A DNA stretch of 64,000 bases, taken from positions 1 through 64,000 of the forward strand of contig JAJFTY010000210.1 in NCBI GenBank assembly GCA_021372695.1, written 5' to 3'. The notes beneath the pieces were generated by a model. It saw only the letters and a program-made list of their open reading frames with translations, was not told the origin of the DNA and did not search any database. This DNA comes from Deltaproteobacteria bacterium. GTDB lineage: Bacteria; Desulfobacterota; Syntrophia; Syntrophales; UBA5619. Made by a program: the position numbers and the translations under genes. The stretch's first letter is position 1, and each line of letters opens with the position of its first letter. Below are positions 7,790 through 14,670 of this stretch, one piece after another.

Positions 7790-7808
7790 TGTTACGTATA
7801 GCACCTAC
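7790..7808 (+). repeat. Right end: 12-bp inverted repeat plus 7-bp direct repeat
   Basis: TGTTACGTATAG (7790-7801) is the exact reverse complement of the left end and is followed directly by CACCTAC (7802-7808), the same 7-mer that precedes the left end. Probable right attachment junction. Confidence 0.75.
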
Positions 7809-7898
7809 AACTACTCAGAACGGAGGAAAGAAAAGTATTGAAGATTGCCAGTTGAAAACTGCACCCTTTGCCGGAGAATGCAGGCCTTGTTTTTTTTC

Positions 7899-7928
7899 TT
7901 GTTCATTCGTTCAAAAACGTATTAATAT
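7899..7928 (+). promoter_or_regulatory. Promoter candidate for the aminotransferase gene
   Basis: TTGTTC at 7899-7904 and TAATAT at 7923-7928 are separated by 18 nt in an A+T-rich stretch about 50 bp before the ATG. The match is moderate. No leader-peptide or attenuator structure was seen. Confidence 0.4.
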
Positions 7929-7976
7929 AGTCAGATAAGAAAAAATATAGCATCACCTGTGAGGGAGGATACACAG

Positions 7977-9047
7977 ATGTTTCCTAAAATAACGATTACA
8001 AAAACTCCAAGTCCAAAGGCAAAACCCACACTTGGCCAGCACCTGCCCTTCGGCAGATATTTTACAGACCATATGTTCGTCATGGATTATGTTAATGGAC
8101 AGGGATGGATTAGTCCCAGAATCGAGCCTTATGCTCCTTTTCCGATTGAGCCCTCCGCCATGGTTTTCCATTACGGGCAGGCTGTCTTCGAGGGTCTGAA
8201 AGCATATCGCTGCCCGGACGGAAGTATCAACCTGTTCCGCCCGATGCTTAATTATGAAAGAATCAACAATTCCGATGACCGCCTGGTCATCCCAAGGGTT
8301 GATGCTGCGTTCTGCGTGCACGCAACAAAAGAGCTCGTAAATCTCGATAAGGAGTGGATTCCGGCCGGTGAAGGAGAGTCTCTTTACATCCGTCCTTTTG
8401 TAATTGCAACAGACCCATTCCTGGGTGTTTGCGCATCAGATACCTATCGCTTTATGATCATACTTTCTCCTTCGGGAGCTTACTATCCGCAGGGAATTGA
8501 TCCCGTCAAAATTTATGTGGAAGACAAATATGTACGCGCTGTCCGCGGCGGAACCGGCTTTACCAAGTGCGCAGGCAACTATGGATCCAGCCTGATCGCT
8601 CAGGAGATAGCTCACAAAAAGGGCTATCTCCAGGTGCTATGGCTTGATGGTATTGAGCAGAAATACATCGAGGAAGTCGGCTCTATGAACATTCTCTTTG
8701 TAATTGACGGTAAGCTTGTTACTCCGGCTCTCAACGGCAGTATCCTTCCGGGTATCACGAGAAGATCCTGTATTGAGCTTGCCAAGTCACTCGGAATGGA
8801 AGTCGAAGAGCGCAGAATTTCAATCGATGAGTTGATTGAAGCCGCCAAGACAGGAAGGCTTTCGGAAGTATTCGGATCCGGAACCGCAGCTGTTATCTCA
8901 CCCGTCGGAGAACTCAAGTACGAGGAGCAAGTCGTTACAATCAATAACAACAAGATCGGACCTGTAGCGCAGCTCTTCTATGACACGATCACAGGTATTC
9001 AGAAGGGTACCGTCGAAGACAAGCTTGGTTGGACGACAAAGGTCTGA
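7977..9047 (+). CDS. ilvE: Branched-chain amino acid aminotransferase
   Basis: A PLP-dependent class IV aminotransferase of 356 residues that interconverts Leu, Ile and Val with their 2-oxo acids. The PLP lysine is Lys197 in [13 protein letters not shown]. The substrate-side segment [15 protein letters not shown] (from about residue 65) and the [11 protein letters not shown] segment near residue 305 are typical of BCAT type II. The first in-frame GTG is at 7959, but the ATG at 7977 has GGGAGG at good spacing. Base and codon use is clearly more A+T-rich than in the core genes to the right, and the gene lies next to a mobile element and ends inside a tRNA-like fragment. Recent acquisition is therefore likely (inference). 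Confidence 0.9.
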   Translation: MFPKITITKTPSPKAKPTLGQHLPFGRYFTDHMFVMDYVNGQGWISPRIEPYAPFPIEPSAMVFHYGQAVFEGLKAYRCPDGSINLFRPMLNYERINNSDDRLVIPRVDAAFCVHATKELVNLDKEWIPAGEGESLYIRPFVIATDPFLGVCASDTYRFMIILSPSGAYYPQGIDPVKIYVEDKYVRAVRGGTGFTKCAGNYGSSLIAQEIAHKKGYLQVLWLDGIEQKYIEEVGSMNILFVIDGKLVTPALNGSILPGITRRSCIELAKSLGMEVEERRISIDELIEAAKTGRLSEVFGSGTAAVISPVGELKYEEQVVTINNNKIGPVAQLFYDTITGIQKGTVEDKLGWTTKV

Positions 9048-9093
9048 TTTGCAATCAGCAGGTCAGCGGTTCGACCCCGCTTTCATCGGCTCC
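9044..9093 (+). pseudogene. tRNA 3'-half remnant, possible island attachment site
   Basis: The sequence reads as the anticodon arm, variable loop, T arm and 3' acceptor strand of a tRNA. CTGA/TCAG encloses the 7-nt loop TTTGCAA. AGCGG (9065-9069) and CCGCT (9077-9081) enclose TTCGACC. CATCGGC (9084-9090) fits the 3' acceptor strand of a threonine-type tRNA. Two extra T residues before the acceptor strand, the missing CCA and the missing 5' half show it is not functional. The aminotransferase stop codon (9045-9047) lies inside it. Islands that enter tRNA genes leave such 3' halves at one border. Confidence 0.55.
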
Positions 9094-9112
9094 CGTAATA
9101 CGACCGACGTCA

Positions 9113-9403
9113 CTAAATGTCATCCTCCATGGGTAATAGGAAGCCTCGAACTCCGGCCTGAGGGTTATCCAGCTTGATCTGCCGGAGCTGCTCGCGTATC
9201 TTCGGAGCGTCCTCATCGGCCACAGACGCCAAAAGGACATTGTTTCTCCCGGGCCAGATGTGGGTGCCCAGCTTCGGGACCGTTTCAATCCCCACTCCTT
9301 GGGCTTCCACCGTCTTCGTATACGTCTGAATCCCTGCTTTTTTCAGTTCGGCGATCACATATTCATCTGCCGCCTCACTGTAGATGATCAGACACAACTT
9401 CAT
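9113..9403 (-). CDS. P-II-like small protein (PG0541 type)
   Basis: A 96-residue protein beginning MKLCLIIYSEAADEYVIAEL, with the alternating strand-helix pattern of nitrogen regulatory P-II-like proteins. It resembles the short PG0541-type proteins found beside transporters. The T-loop region (TVEAQGVGIETVPKLGTH) is short, and the Tyr used for uridylylation in GlnB is not evident, so it is probably not a true GlnB. The ATG at 9403 follows GGGGGTG. Its neighbours do not encode a transporter, so the partner is unknown. Confidence 0.6.
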   Translation of the reverse strand: MKLCLIIYSEAADEYVIAELKKAGIQTYTKTVEAQGVGIETVPKLGTHIWPGRNNVLLASVADEDAPKIREQLRQIKLDNPQAGVRGFLLPMEDDI

Positions 9404-9521
9404 GGCGATTCACCCCCATTAATTCCGCCATTTATCTTATTCATTTCCACATGAAGCCTATATCAATCGTGTTGATATGTCGATCATTGCTTTCAGGAAG
9501 AGCTCCGTGTCGCAGGTCGTT

Positions 9522-9818
9522 TCAAATTGTGGCTTGATCACTCTGCCCTCCCGTCGCCGAATAGTGAATCGCCAGTTCCAGCAGCCGCAGGAAATACTCA
9601 AAGTCCACCTTGGCCGCTCGGTATTGTTGCGGAGCCACAAGATGCTCGTCGGCGTAGTAGAAACGGTCCACGGGGTCAGAATAATCCTGCATGGCGTTCT
9701 TAGCCTCATCGGCGTTGCCACTCTTGATCCTCTCCAGAATGCTTAATGCCGAGATCTTCATTTCGATCAGGATCTCTACGGGGACACATTTTTCTTCCGA
9801 CTCAGAAGATTTACTCAC
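9522..9818 (-). CDS. Hypothetical protein, 98 residues
   Basis: A small soluble protein that starts with GTG at 9818 after a weak AAGG site. The sequence is mostly helical (EILIEMKISALSILERIKSG, then FEYFLRLLELAIHY) with no membrane segment or cysteine motif. I do not recognise a family. Codon use and a clean amino-acid pattern over the first 85 residues suggest it is real, while the tail after Tyr86 looks arbitrary and might follow a small deletion. It lies in a region with decayed genes, so it may itself be a remnant. Confidence 0.45.
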   Translation of the reverse strand: MSKSSESEEKCVPVEILIEMKISALSILERIKSGNADEAKNAMQDYSDPVDRFYYADEHLVAPQQYRAAKVDFEYFLRLLELAIHYSATGGQSDQATI

Positions 9819-9878
9819 GTCGATGGCCTTTATGGTCCCCCACTATCGTCCATAGGGCTCCGAATCTTCCCTATGCTT

Positions 9879-10334
9879 CTACCAGTTCTCCAAATATACC
9901 TTGGCCAGTTCCTTTGATGGGATGATCAGGAGGTTCTCCGCTTCTCCTCGGCCGCCTTGGTGAAGTTGAACGAGCCGGTGATCACGACCGCCTTGTCGAT
10001 GATCATGATCTTGTTGTGGGCGATAGCGTGCTTGGCGTCGATGTAGGTGGGGACCCTTGCGTTCACCAAGAAGGTGGCCGATGTGTACTTCTCGGATCGC
10101 TGGCTCTTGTCCAGGATCGCCTGCACCTTCACGCCCCGTTTGTGGGCGTTCACCAAAGCCTTGGCGATTGGGGCCGATGTGAACGAGTAGGCCTGTACCA
10201 GAACCTCGGCCTTTTCCTGATCGATCTTGCCGATGATGGCAGTAGTACAGCCTCCCTGCGGGCTGAAATAGACTAAGTTCTTATCTCGAAACGGCACTGC
10301 CGTGCTATTCAAAAAAGCGAAAGATATTTTACGT
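9879..10334 (-). pseudogene. Phospholipase D-family nuclease, frameshifted
   Basis: A PLD-superfamily nuclease similar to the small Nuc-type endonucleases with one HKD motif. The key residues are present in IAHNKIMIIDKAVVITGSFN. After TKAAEEK the frame shifts. In the next frame the expected ending AENLLIIPSKELAKVYLENW continues to a stop at 9879, so a single-base change separates the two parts. At the 5' end only the tail of a signal-peptide-like segment (ISFAFLNSTAVPF) remains, with an in-frame stop just before it and no ATG. Both ends are therefore damaged. A sequencing error could explain the frameshift but not the missing start. Confidence 0.7.
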
Positions 10335-10506
10335 TATCAATCAGTCCGGCCCCTTGTTTATTTGTTGCTACCCTGTTGCTGCATGTTTTCCCATCCCGGC
10401 ATATCGCGACCATTGCCGGCATGACCATCGACGGAAAAATGAACTGCGGCTGAGTCTGGAAACGGCTGCACGGCTCTTTCCGGAATGTATAAGACGGGGC
10501 AGCAAA

Positions 10507-10914
10507 TCACATGATATTATTCACCGCCTTAGCGAAGAAGATGTCAGGATTCAGAACAGTTGCCCCTACCTGGACTTTATGCTCGGTTTCGAAAACCCGT
10601 TGCGGACGGCATACGACGTTTGTCCGCCATTGATTGTTGGGTAAGGTGAAGATGATACTGATTTCGTTCGTATTGGCGTCGCTACCCAGCTCGATTCTCG
10701 TTCCCGTGGGTACGGAAAAATGAATGCCACCGAGAGAAATGTCCAGAACGGTACCCGTCGCAAAATCCCGGGGGTCAGAATGAGCGCTGCCTATAAAAGC
10801 AGGGAGCGCGACCCGTATCCGTTCCGACCTTCGACGGTCTTTCCAGGGACTCACCATGGGAGTGCCATCCTCACCGTAGAGGTATCTTCCACATCCATTG
10901 ACATCAACGGACAT
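10507..10914 (-). CDS. PilZ domain protein (c-di-GMP binding)
   Basis: A 135-residue single-domain PilZ protein. The ligand-binding arginine motif is RRSER (residues 28-32), and the second motif is DISLGG (residues 58-63). Both parts of the c-di-GMP pocket are intact, so binding is likely. The remaining residues form the beta-barrel typical of YcgR-like proteins. The start is uncertain: ATG 10914 has no clear site, while the Met at 10857 (MVSPWKDRR) has GAGG upstream and sits closer to the domain. No flagellar or cellulose gene is nearby, so the target is unknown. Confidence 0.8.
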   Translation of the reverse strand: MSVDVNGCGRYLYGEDGTPMVSPWKDRRRSERIRVALPAFIGSAHSDPRDFATGTVLDISLGGIHFSVPTGTRIELGSDANTNEISIIFTLPNNQWRTNVVCRPQRVFETEHKVQVGATVLNPDIFFAKAVNNIM

Positions 10915-11141
10915 TCATCACATTTGAGGGCATTTCTAGATGATATTTGCGGTATCGTCAACTTCTATTTACACAAAAGCGAGATCATTTCTGACCCGTG
11001 ATTCTGCCCCACAGATCGATCAAGTACCTGTTCTCATCATCTCTTGGATGCCTTGCTTGATCAAATTTCATCCAAGGAGTGCGACGGAGCCGAACCCGTG
11101 TCATTCACCTCATACGCTCTCCGACACAGCATGGCAGCTGC
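10915..11141. other. Non-coding stretch between the PilZ gene and the HU terminator
   Basis: No open frame with coding character and no repeat was seen. It contains the upstream region of the PilZ gene and the sequence just downstream of the HU terminator. Confidence 0.5.
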
Positions 11142-11176
11142 AAAAAAAAAAAGCCGTCCCCCCGAGAGAGACGGCT
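11142..11176 (-). terminator. Intrinsic terminator of the HU gene
   Basis: AGCCGTC (11152-11158) pairs with GACGGCT (11170-11176) over an 11-nt loop. On the minus strand the hairpin is followed by a run of eleven T residues. This is a textbook rho-independent terminator 30 bp after the HU stop codon. Confidence 0.93.
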
Positions 11177-11205
11177 CAACGAACATACCTGGTGATGTGA
11201 GTTAT

Positions 11206-11478
11206 TTATTTGTTTACTGCGTCCTTCAGGCCCTTACCTGCTTTAAATACGGGGACCTTCTTTGCGGCTATTTTAATGGCCGCGCCTGTTTGCGGGTTCC
11301 TGCCTTCACGGGCTTTTCTTTTGCTGACGCCGAATGTGCCGAACCCGACGAGCGTGACAGCATCGCCCTTCTTGAGTGCCTTCTGGACTGCTGCCAATGC
11401 TGCGTCAACTGCCAACGTCGCTTCCTTCTTGGTGCACGTAACCTTTGCCACTTCATCGATCAATTGCGCTTTGTTCAT
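11206..11478 (-). CDS. hupB: DNA-binding protein HU
   Basis: A 90-residue HU/IHF-family nucleoid protein. It starts [20 protein letters not shown] and has the DNA-binding arm signature [18 protein letters not shown] (from about residue 46) followed by [16 protein letters not shown]. It bends and compacts DNA without strong sequence preference. The full length matches the family. The start has an ideal AGGAGGTGAT site. A promoter upstream and a strong terminator downstream make this a single-gene transcript. Confidence 0.96.
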   Translation of the reverse strand: MNKAQLIDEVAKVTCTKKEATLAVDAALAAVQKALKKGDAVTLVGFGTFGVSKRKAREGRNPQTGAAIKIAAKKVPVFKAGKGLKDAVNK

Positions 11479-11556
11479 TAATCACCTCCTGTTTTTATTT
11501 TTCACTGTCCCATCCCCAAAGTTTTCTCCGAAAGCTCCGGGCCAATTGCGGGAGTA

Positions 11557-11585
11557 TTTGTAAGGCAAAGAAAACGATATGTCAA
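11557..11585 (-). promoter_or_regulatory. Sigma-70 promoter of the HU gene
   Basis: On the minus strand TTGACA (11585-11580) is followed after exactly 17 nt by TACAAA (11562-11557). The start would lie about 70 nt before the ATG. The rest of the 315-bp gap (to 11724) shows no coding sequence. Confidence 0.6.
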
Positions 11586-11724
11586 AGATAATGTGTAGAA
11601 TGGCTGATACTTTTCTGAGCTCTGGTCATCGAGGAGTCCCGCAATCAGAAGAATCAGCCTTGCCGGAAACCGGCAGACTCTCAGATTCTTGCCGGGGAAA
11701 CACCTTTGATTTCCCTGTCCTCAC

Positions 11725-11761
11725 GAAACAAAACCCCGCAAATTCTAAAGAAAAGCGGGGT
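11725..11761 (-). terminator. Intrinsic terminator of the Cys-rich protein gene
   Basis: ACCCCGC (11733-11739 in the complementary sense) pairs with GCGGGGT (11755-11761) across a 15-nt A+T-rich loop. On the minus strand it is followed by TTTTGTTT. It lies about 30 bp after the stop codon. Confidence 0.75.
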
Positions 11762-11793
11762 CTCGCCAGAAAGGATCGTCGCTCCGAGGTTGA

Positions 11794-12117
11794 TTACTTC
11801 TTTGCAGCCTTCTCTGCCTTTCCTTTCGCCGGCCTGACACGCGCTTTGGCGGCTGCTTTCAGAGGTGCCGCCTTTGCCTTGGCTTTACCGACGATGGGCT
11901 TAGCCGGCTTGCCCGCTTTAACGGCCTTGGCGGCACTGCTCGGGCTTGCCTTGACTGCGGCTTTCTTCCTTGCCCTGTCGGCAGCAACCTTGCCTTTCGC
12001 CATCGGTTGATCGCAGCAGAGAACCACGGTATCTTCGCATCCACAGACTTCATCCACGGTGACAACGAGACCACATACCGAACAGCTCAACGAATCACCT
12101 TGCTTTGTCCTTGCCAT
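11794..12117 (-). CDS. Cys-rich metal-site protein with histone H1-like tail
   Basis: A 107-residue protein in two parts. Residues 1-43 hold six cysteines (12, 15, 25, 27, 34, 35) in the pattern CSVCG, VCGC and LCCDQPM, resembling the small desulforedoxin-like proteins common in anaerobes, which bind iron or zinc. Residues 44-107 are almost entirely Ala, Lys, Pro and Arg, like histone H1 or bacterial HC1-type tails that bind DNA. The ATG at 12117 has AAGGAGG and is preferred to 12144. The gene has its own promoter and terminator and lies next to HU. A redox- or metal-responsive nucleoid role is a guess. Confidence 0.7.
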   Translation of the reverse strand: MARTKQGDSLSCSVCGLVVTVDEVCGCEDTVVLCCDQPMAKGKVAADRARKKAAVKASPSSAAKAVKAGKPAKPIVGKAKAKAAPLKAAAKARVRPAKGKAEKAAKK

Positions 12118-12173
12118 ACGCTTCCCTCCTTGTTTTATTTTCATGCGATCCGAACCTGGACGCGCGATTTGGA

Positions 12174-12201
12174 ATTATATATTGAAACGATCTATTTTCA
12201 A
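12174..12201 (-). promoter_or_regulatory. Sigma-70 promoter of the Cys-rich protein gene
   Basis: On the minus strand TTGAAA (12201-12196) and a perfect TATAAT (12179-12174) are separated by 16 nt. The transcript would begin near 12167, about 50 nt before the ATG at 12117. Confidence 0.65.
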
Positions 12202-12636
12202 TAATTAGTGACGAATTATTGTTTCACCTCCCCCATGCCGCCCCTCTTGCCCGATATGTAGCGGGCCAAGGGACCCATGTCGCCGGAAAGGCGACCCGTC
12301 TCCGGCGCGATCTGAAGGACAAAGGACAGCCGTCGCTTCTTTTCTTCGGGGATGAGTCAAGGTGCGTTCCACGGTCATGACAAACCTCTGAACAGGATGG
12401 TGCATTATCTAATCGAGGCGGTGCATGAATACAATCGGAAGCGAATGGGGGATATGTGGTAAGAAAAATCTATCCTGCCGTTCCTTGGTGTCGCGGATCT
12501 TCCCTCCCCCAGTACAGATCCGTGGCGTCATCAAAGACCATCCTTGGCATCGATGGGCGCTTGCCATCGCGTACGGGAAGGAATATTTTAACGAGAACTG
12601 AGAGGCAGACCCAACCGACTGCAGGAGGATAAGCCC
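12202..12636. other. Mostly non-coding stretch before the hemerythrin gene
   Basis: No complete gene is supported. On the plus strand a short frame, 12352-12462, encodes 36 residues rich in His, Arg and Met (it includes HGHDKPLNRMVHYLIEA) and stays open without a start to about 12316. It has no clear ribosome site and may be the tail of a lost gene. The remainder shows no repeat or structured RNA that I can identify. Confidence 0.4.
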
Positions 12637-13170
12637 ATGATACCTATCGGCCCCATGATGTGGGAGCATCGGCTGATCGAAAAATTTCTGAAATTGTTTG
12701 AAAGGGAAGTTTCCAGGATTCGGGATCAGAAGCGAATCGACGCTCTTTTCATTGACACCGCGGTCGACTTCATTCGGACATACGCGGATCGCACACACCA
12801 CGGCAAGGAAGAGGACATCCTGTTTCGGGATCTCGGAAAGAAGCCGCTGACGCCAGACCACGCGAAAATTATGGAGGAATTGGTGGAAGAACACCGTTAC
12901 GCCCGCGCGATTGTGGGTCGGCTGGTAGAGGCAAAGGATCGATATCTCAAGGGCGAGGATACGAGTCAGGAGGTGATCGGCCATATGCTGGAACTGGCCT
13001 CTTTCTATCCCCGACACATTGAAAAGGAAGACAAGCATTTTTTCTATCCATGCATGGAATACTTCACCCGCGATGAACAGGGAGCGATGTTGAGCGAGTT
13101 CTGGGAATTCGACCGCCGAATGATCCATGAGAAGTATCAGAACGTCTTCGAGAGGCTCTTCGCAGGGTAA
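12637..13170 (+). CDS. Hemerythrin-like HHE-domain protein
   Basis: A 177-residue four-helix-bundle protein of the hemerythrin HHE family. Candidate di-iron ligands are His11 (MWEHRLIE), His54/55 with Glu58/59 (THHGKEED), His86 (EEHRYA), and His127, Glu131 and His134 (PRHIEKEDKHFF). Such proteins bind oxygen or nitric oxide, or handle iron under stress. The start has an AGGAGG site. It stands alone on this strand, convergent with the protease gene downstream. An anaerobe would use it in oxygen protection or sensing (inference). Confidence 0.88.
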   Translation: MIPIGPMMWEHRLIEKFLKLFEREVSRIRDQKRIDALFIDTAVDFIRTYADRTHHGKEEDILFRDLGKKPLTPDHAKIMEELVEEHRYARAIVGRLVEAKDRYLKGEDTSQEVIGHMLELASFYPRHIEKEDKHFFYPCMEYFTRDEQGAMLSEFWEFDRRMIHEKYQNVFERLFAG

Positions 13171-13212
13171 ATGTCGGGCACCTTTCAAGAAGGGGCAGTC
13201 AGCATTTCCGGT

Positions 13213-14484
13213 TCACTGAACTGGAGGGGCTCCCTCATTTTTCTGAACGGCCCGTCGCAACCGGTTCACCCTTTCCACGACCGGCGGATGAGAGTAGTAG
13301 AACTTCGCATAGATCGGGTGGGGGTGAAGATTGGTCAGGTTTTCCGCGGAAAGGTTGATCAGTGCAGAAGCCAACGCATCAGGGGCACCGGACAGTTCGC
13401 AGGCAAACTGGTCCGCCTGCCGCTCATCTCTCCGCGAGAGCCAACTCGATATTGGAATCAGCGGAAACGCCGCCAGGGAAGCAAGAAACCCCAGGATCAC
13501 CAACTGTGCCGGGAAAGAGGATTGCGCCAGACCCAGCAGCCCCGGCAGTCCACCCCATTCCAGCAACCGAAAAACAAGGTAGGAGGCGAGGAACCCTCCG
13601 GCCTCGATCAGTAGCAACCTTTTCCAGATATGCCCCTTCTTCCAGTGTCCCACCTCATGGGCCAGGATGGCAAGAATCTCCCGGTGATTCATCTGGGTCA
13701 GCAGGGTGTCGAACAGGACAATCCTCTTGACCCGGCCGATCCCCGTGAAATAGGCATTCGAGTGGCGGCTGCGCCGGGAGGCATCGACCTGCATCACCCG
13801 GCTGACCCGTACCCCTGCCTTTTCCGCCATCGACCGGATCTCCGCCTCCAGCCCCTCCTCTTGGACCGGGGAGAACTTGAAGAAGAGGGGCTCGATGAGG
13901 TAGGGCGAAAGATAGATGAGAAAGATGGTGACTGCGGCGAAGGAGCCCCATACCCACAGCCACCAGAAGCCAGGGCTCCACTTGACGAGCGCGAGCGCTC
14001 CTGAGACCAGCAGAGAGAGAAGCAGAAGGGCGATCGCTGTCGATTTGAACAGGTCCGCCCACCAGAGCCGCCCCGTCGTCGTGTTGAAGCCATAGCGGTT
14101 TTCGATGCCGAAGGTGCGGTAGAGGCTGAATGGGATGTCGAGCAGGCTTTGCGCCAGGGCGAGAAAGGAGAAAAACAACCATCCGCCGACGACGAACGAG
14201 TGGGAAAGCGATGAGACCCATCGGTCATAGAGGCTCAGCAGGCCGCCGAACAGAAAAACGAAGAGGATTAGGTTGTTTACCGCAGATTCGATCAGGTTCA
14301 CCCGGGTCTGCTCCAGGGTATAGGCTGTGGTTTTTGCCAGGGTTTCCGCATCGATCGCCCCTTCGAAACCGGGAGGGATCTCTGCCCCGTGGCGCTTGAG
14401 ATGGTTCAGATTGATGGAGCGCAGCCAATGGCGCGACGCCAAAACGAAGAGAAAACAAAGGAGCAGAATCACCGTATTCGTCAT
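13213..14484 (-). CDS. M48 family (Ste24/CAAX-type) membrane metalloprotease
   Basis: A 423-residue integral membrane zinc peptidase. The zinc motif is HEVGH (276-280), and the third ligand is Glu354 in ERQAD (354-358), the HExxH...ExxxD pattern of Ste24-type enzymes. Several membrane segments surround the N-terminal M48_N domain. The ATG at 14484 begins a hydrophobic anchor (TVILLLCFLFVLASR), so I prefer it to the frame start at 14556, although no strong ribosome site is visible. It probably acts in inner-membrane protein quality control. It is divergent from pldA. Confidence 0.88.
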   Translation of the reverse strand: MTNTVILLLCFLFVLASRHWLRSINLNHLKRHGAEIPPGFEGAIDAETLAKTTAYTLEQTRVNLIESAVNNLILFVFLFGGLLSLYDRWVSSLSHSFVVGGWLFFSFLALAQSLLDIPFSLYRTFGIENRYGFNTTTGRLWWADLFKSTAIALLLLSLLVSGALALVKWSPGFWWLWVWGSFAAVTIFLIYLSPYLIEPLFFKFSPVQEEGLEAEIRSMAEKAGVRVSRVMQVDASRRSRHSNAYFTGIGRVKRIVLFDTLLTQMNHREILAILAHEVGHWKKGHIWKRLLLIEAGGFLASYLVFRLLEWGGLPGLLGLAQSSFPAQLVILGFLASLAAFPLIPISSWLSRRDERQADQFACELSGAPDALASALINLSAENLTNLHPHPIYAKFYYSHPPVVERVNRLRRAVQKNEGAPPVQ

Positions 14485-14670
14485 GGAGCAGATGATACCC
14501 GAGTCGGGCTTGAAAGTCGAATCCGGATATCCGCGCGATTCGCGAGTGCAGGCCACGATATTCGTGCGCCGGCCGCGAACCGCCCGTGGAACCAGCCGTC
14601 ACGTTCATTGAGCTTGAGATTCGCTCGCCGCACTGGCATAATCCACGAGGTTCCTGAAACGAGGGGAAGA

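Larger units (their letters stand above)
5509..7808. mobile_element. Compact two-recombinase mobile element
   Basis: About 2.3 kb bounded by exact 12-bp inverted repeats, CTATACGTAACA at 5516-5527 and TGTTACGTATAG at 7790-7801. Immediately outside both is the 7-bp direct repeat CACCTAC (5509-5515 and 7802-7808). The only genes inside are two overlapping tyrosine recombinases on the minus strand, both with complete catalytic residues. A circular form would join the two 12-bp arms around one copy of CACCTAC, which is the layout of a tyrosine-recombinase core site (two inverted arms and a 6-8 bp spacer). The closest known idea is the RIT element, which carries three recombinases and inverted ends; this one has two. 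It may be a cut-down relative or a distinct type. No passenger gene is present. Confidence 0.75.

Noticed and set aside
5509..7808. Classical DDE transposon with 7-bp target duplication
   Set aside because: The flanking repeats alone would fit, but both genes are tyrosine recombinases and no transposase with a DDE pattern is present. The repeat is better read as the crossover spacer.
9011..9093. A complete tRNA overlapping the end of the aminotransferase gene
   Set aside because: I tried to fold the 5' part (9011-9043) as acceptor and D arms. The acceptor pairing fails and the D stem has only three pairs, while the aminotransferase coding sequence is intact there. Only the 3' half is tRNA-like.
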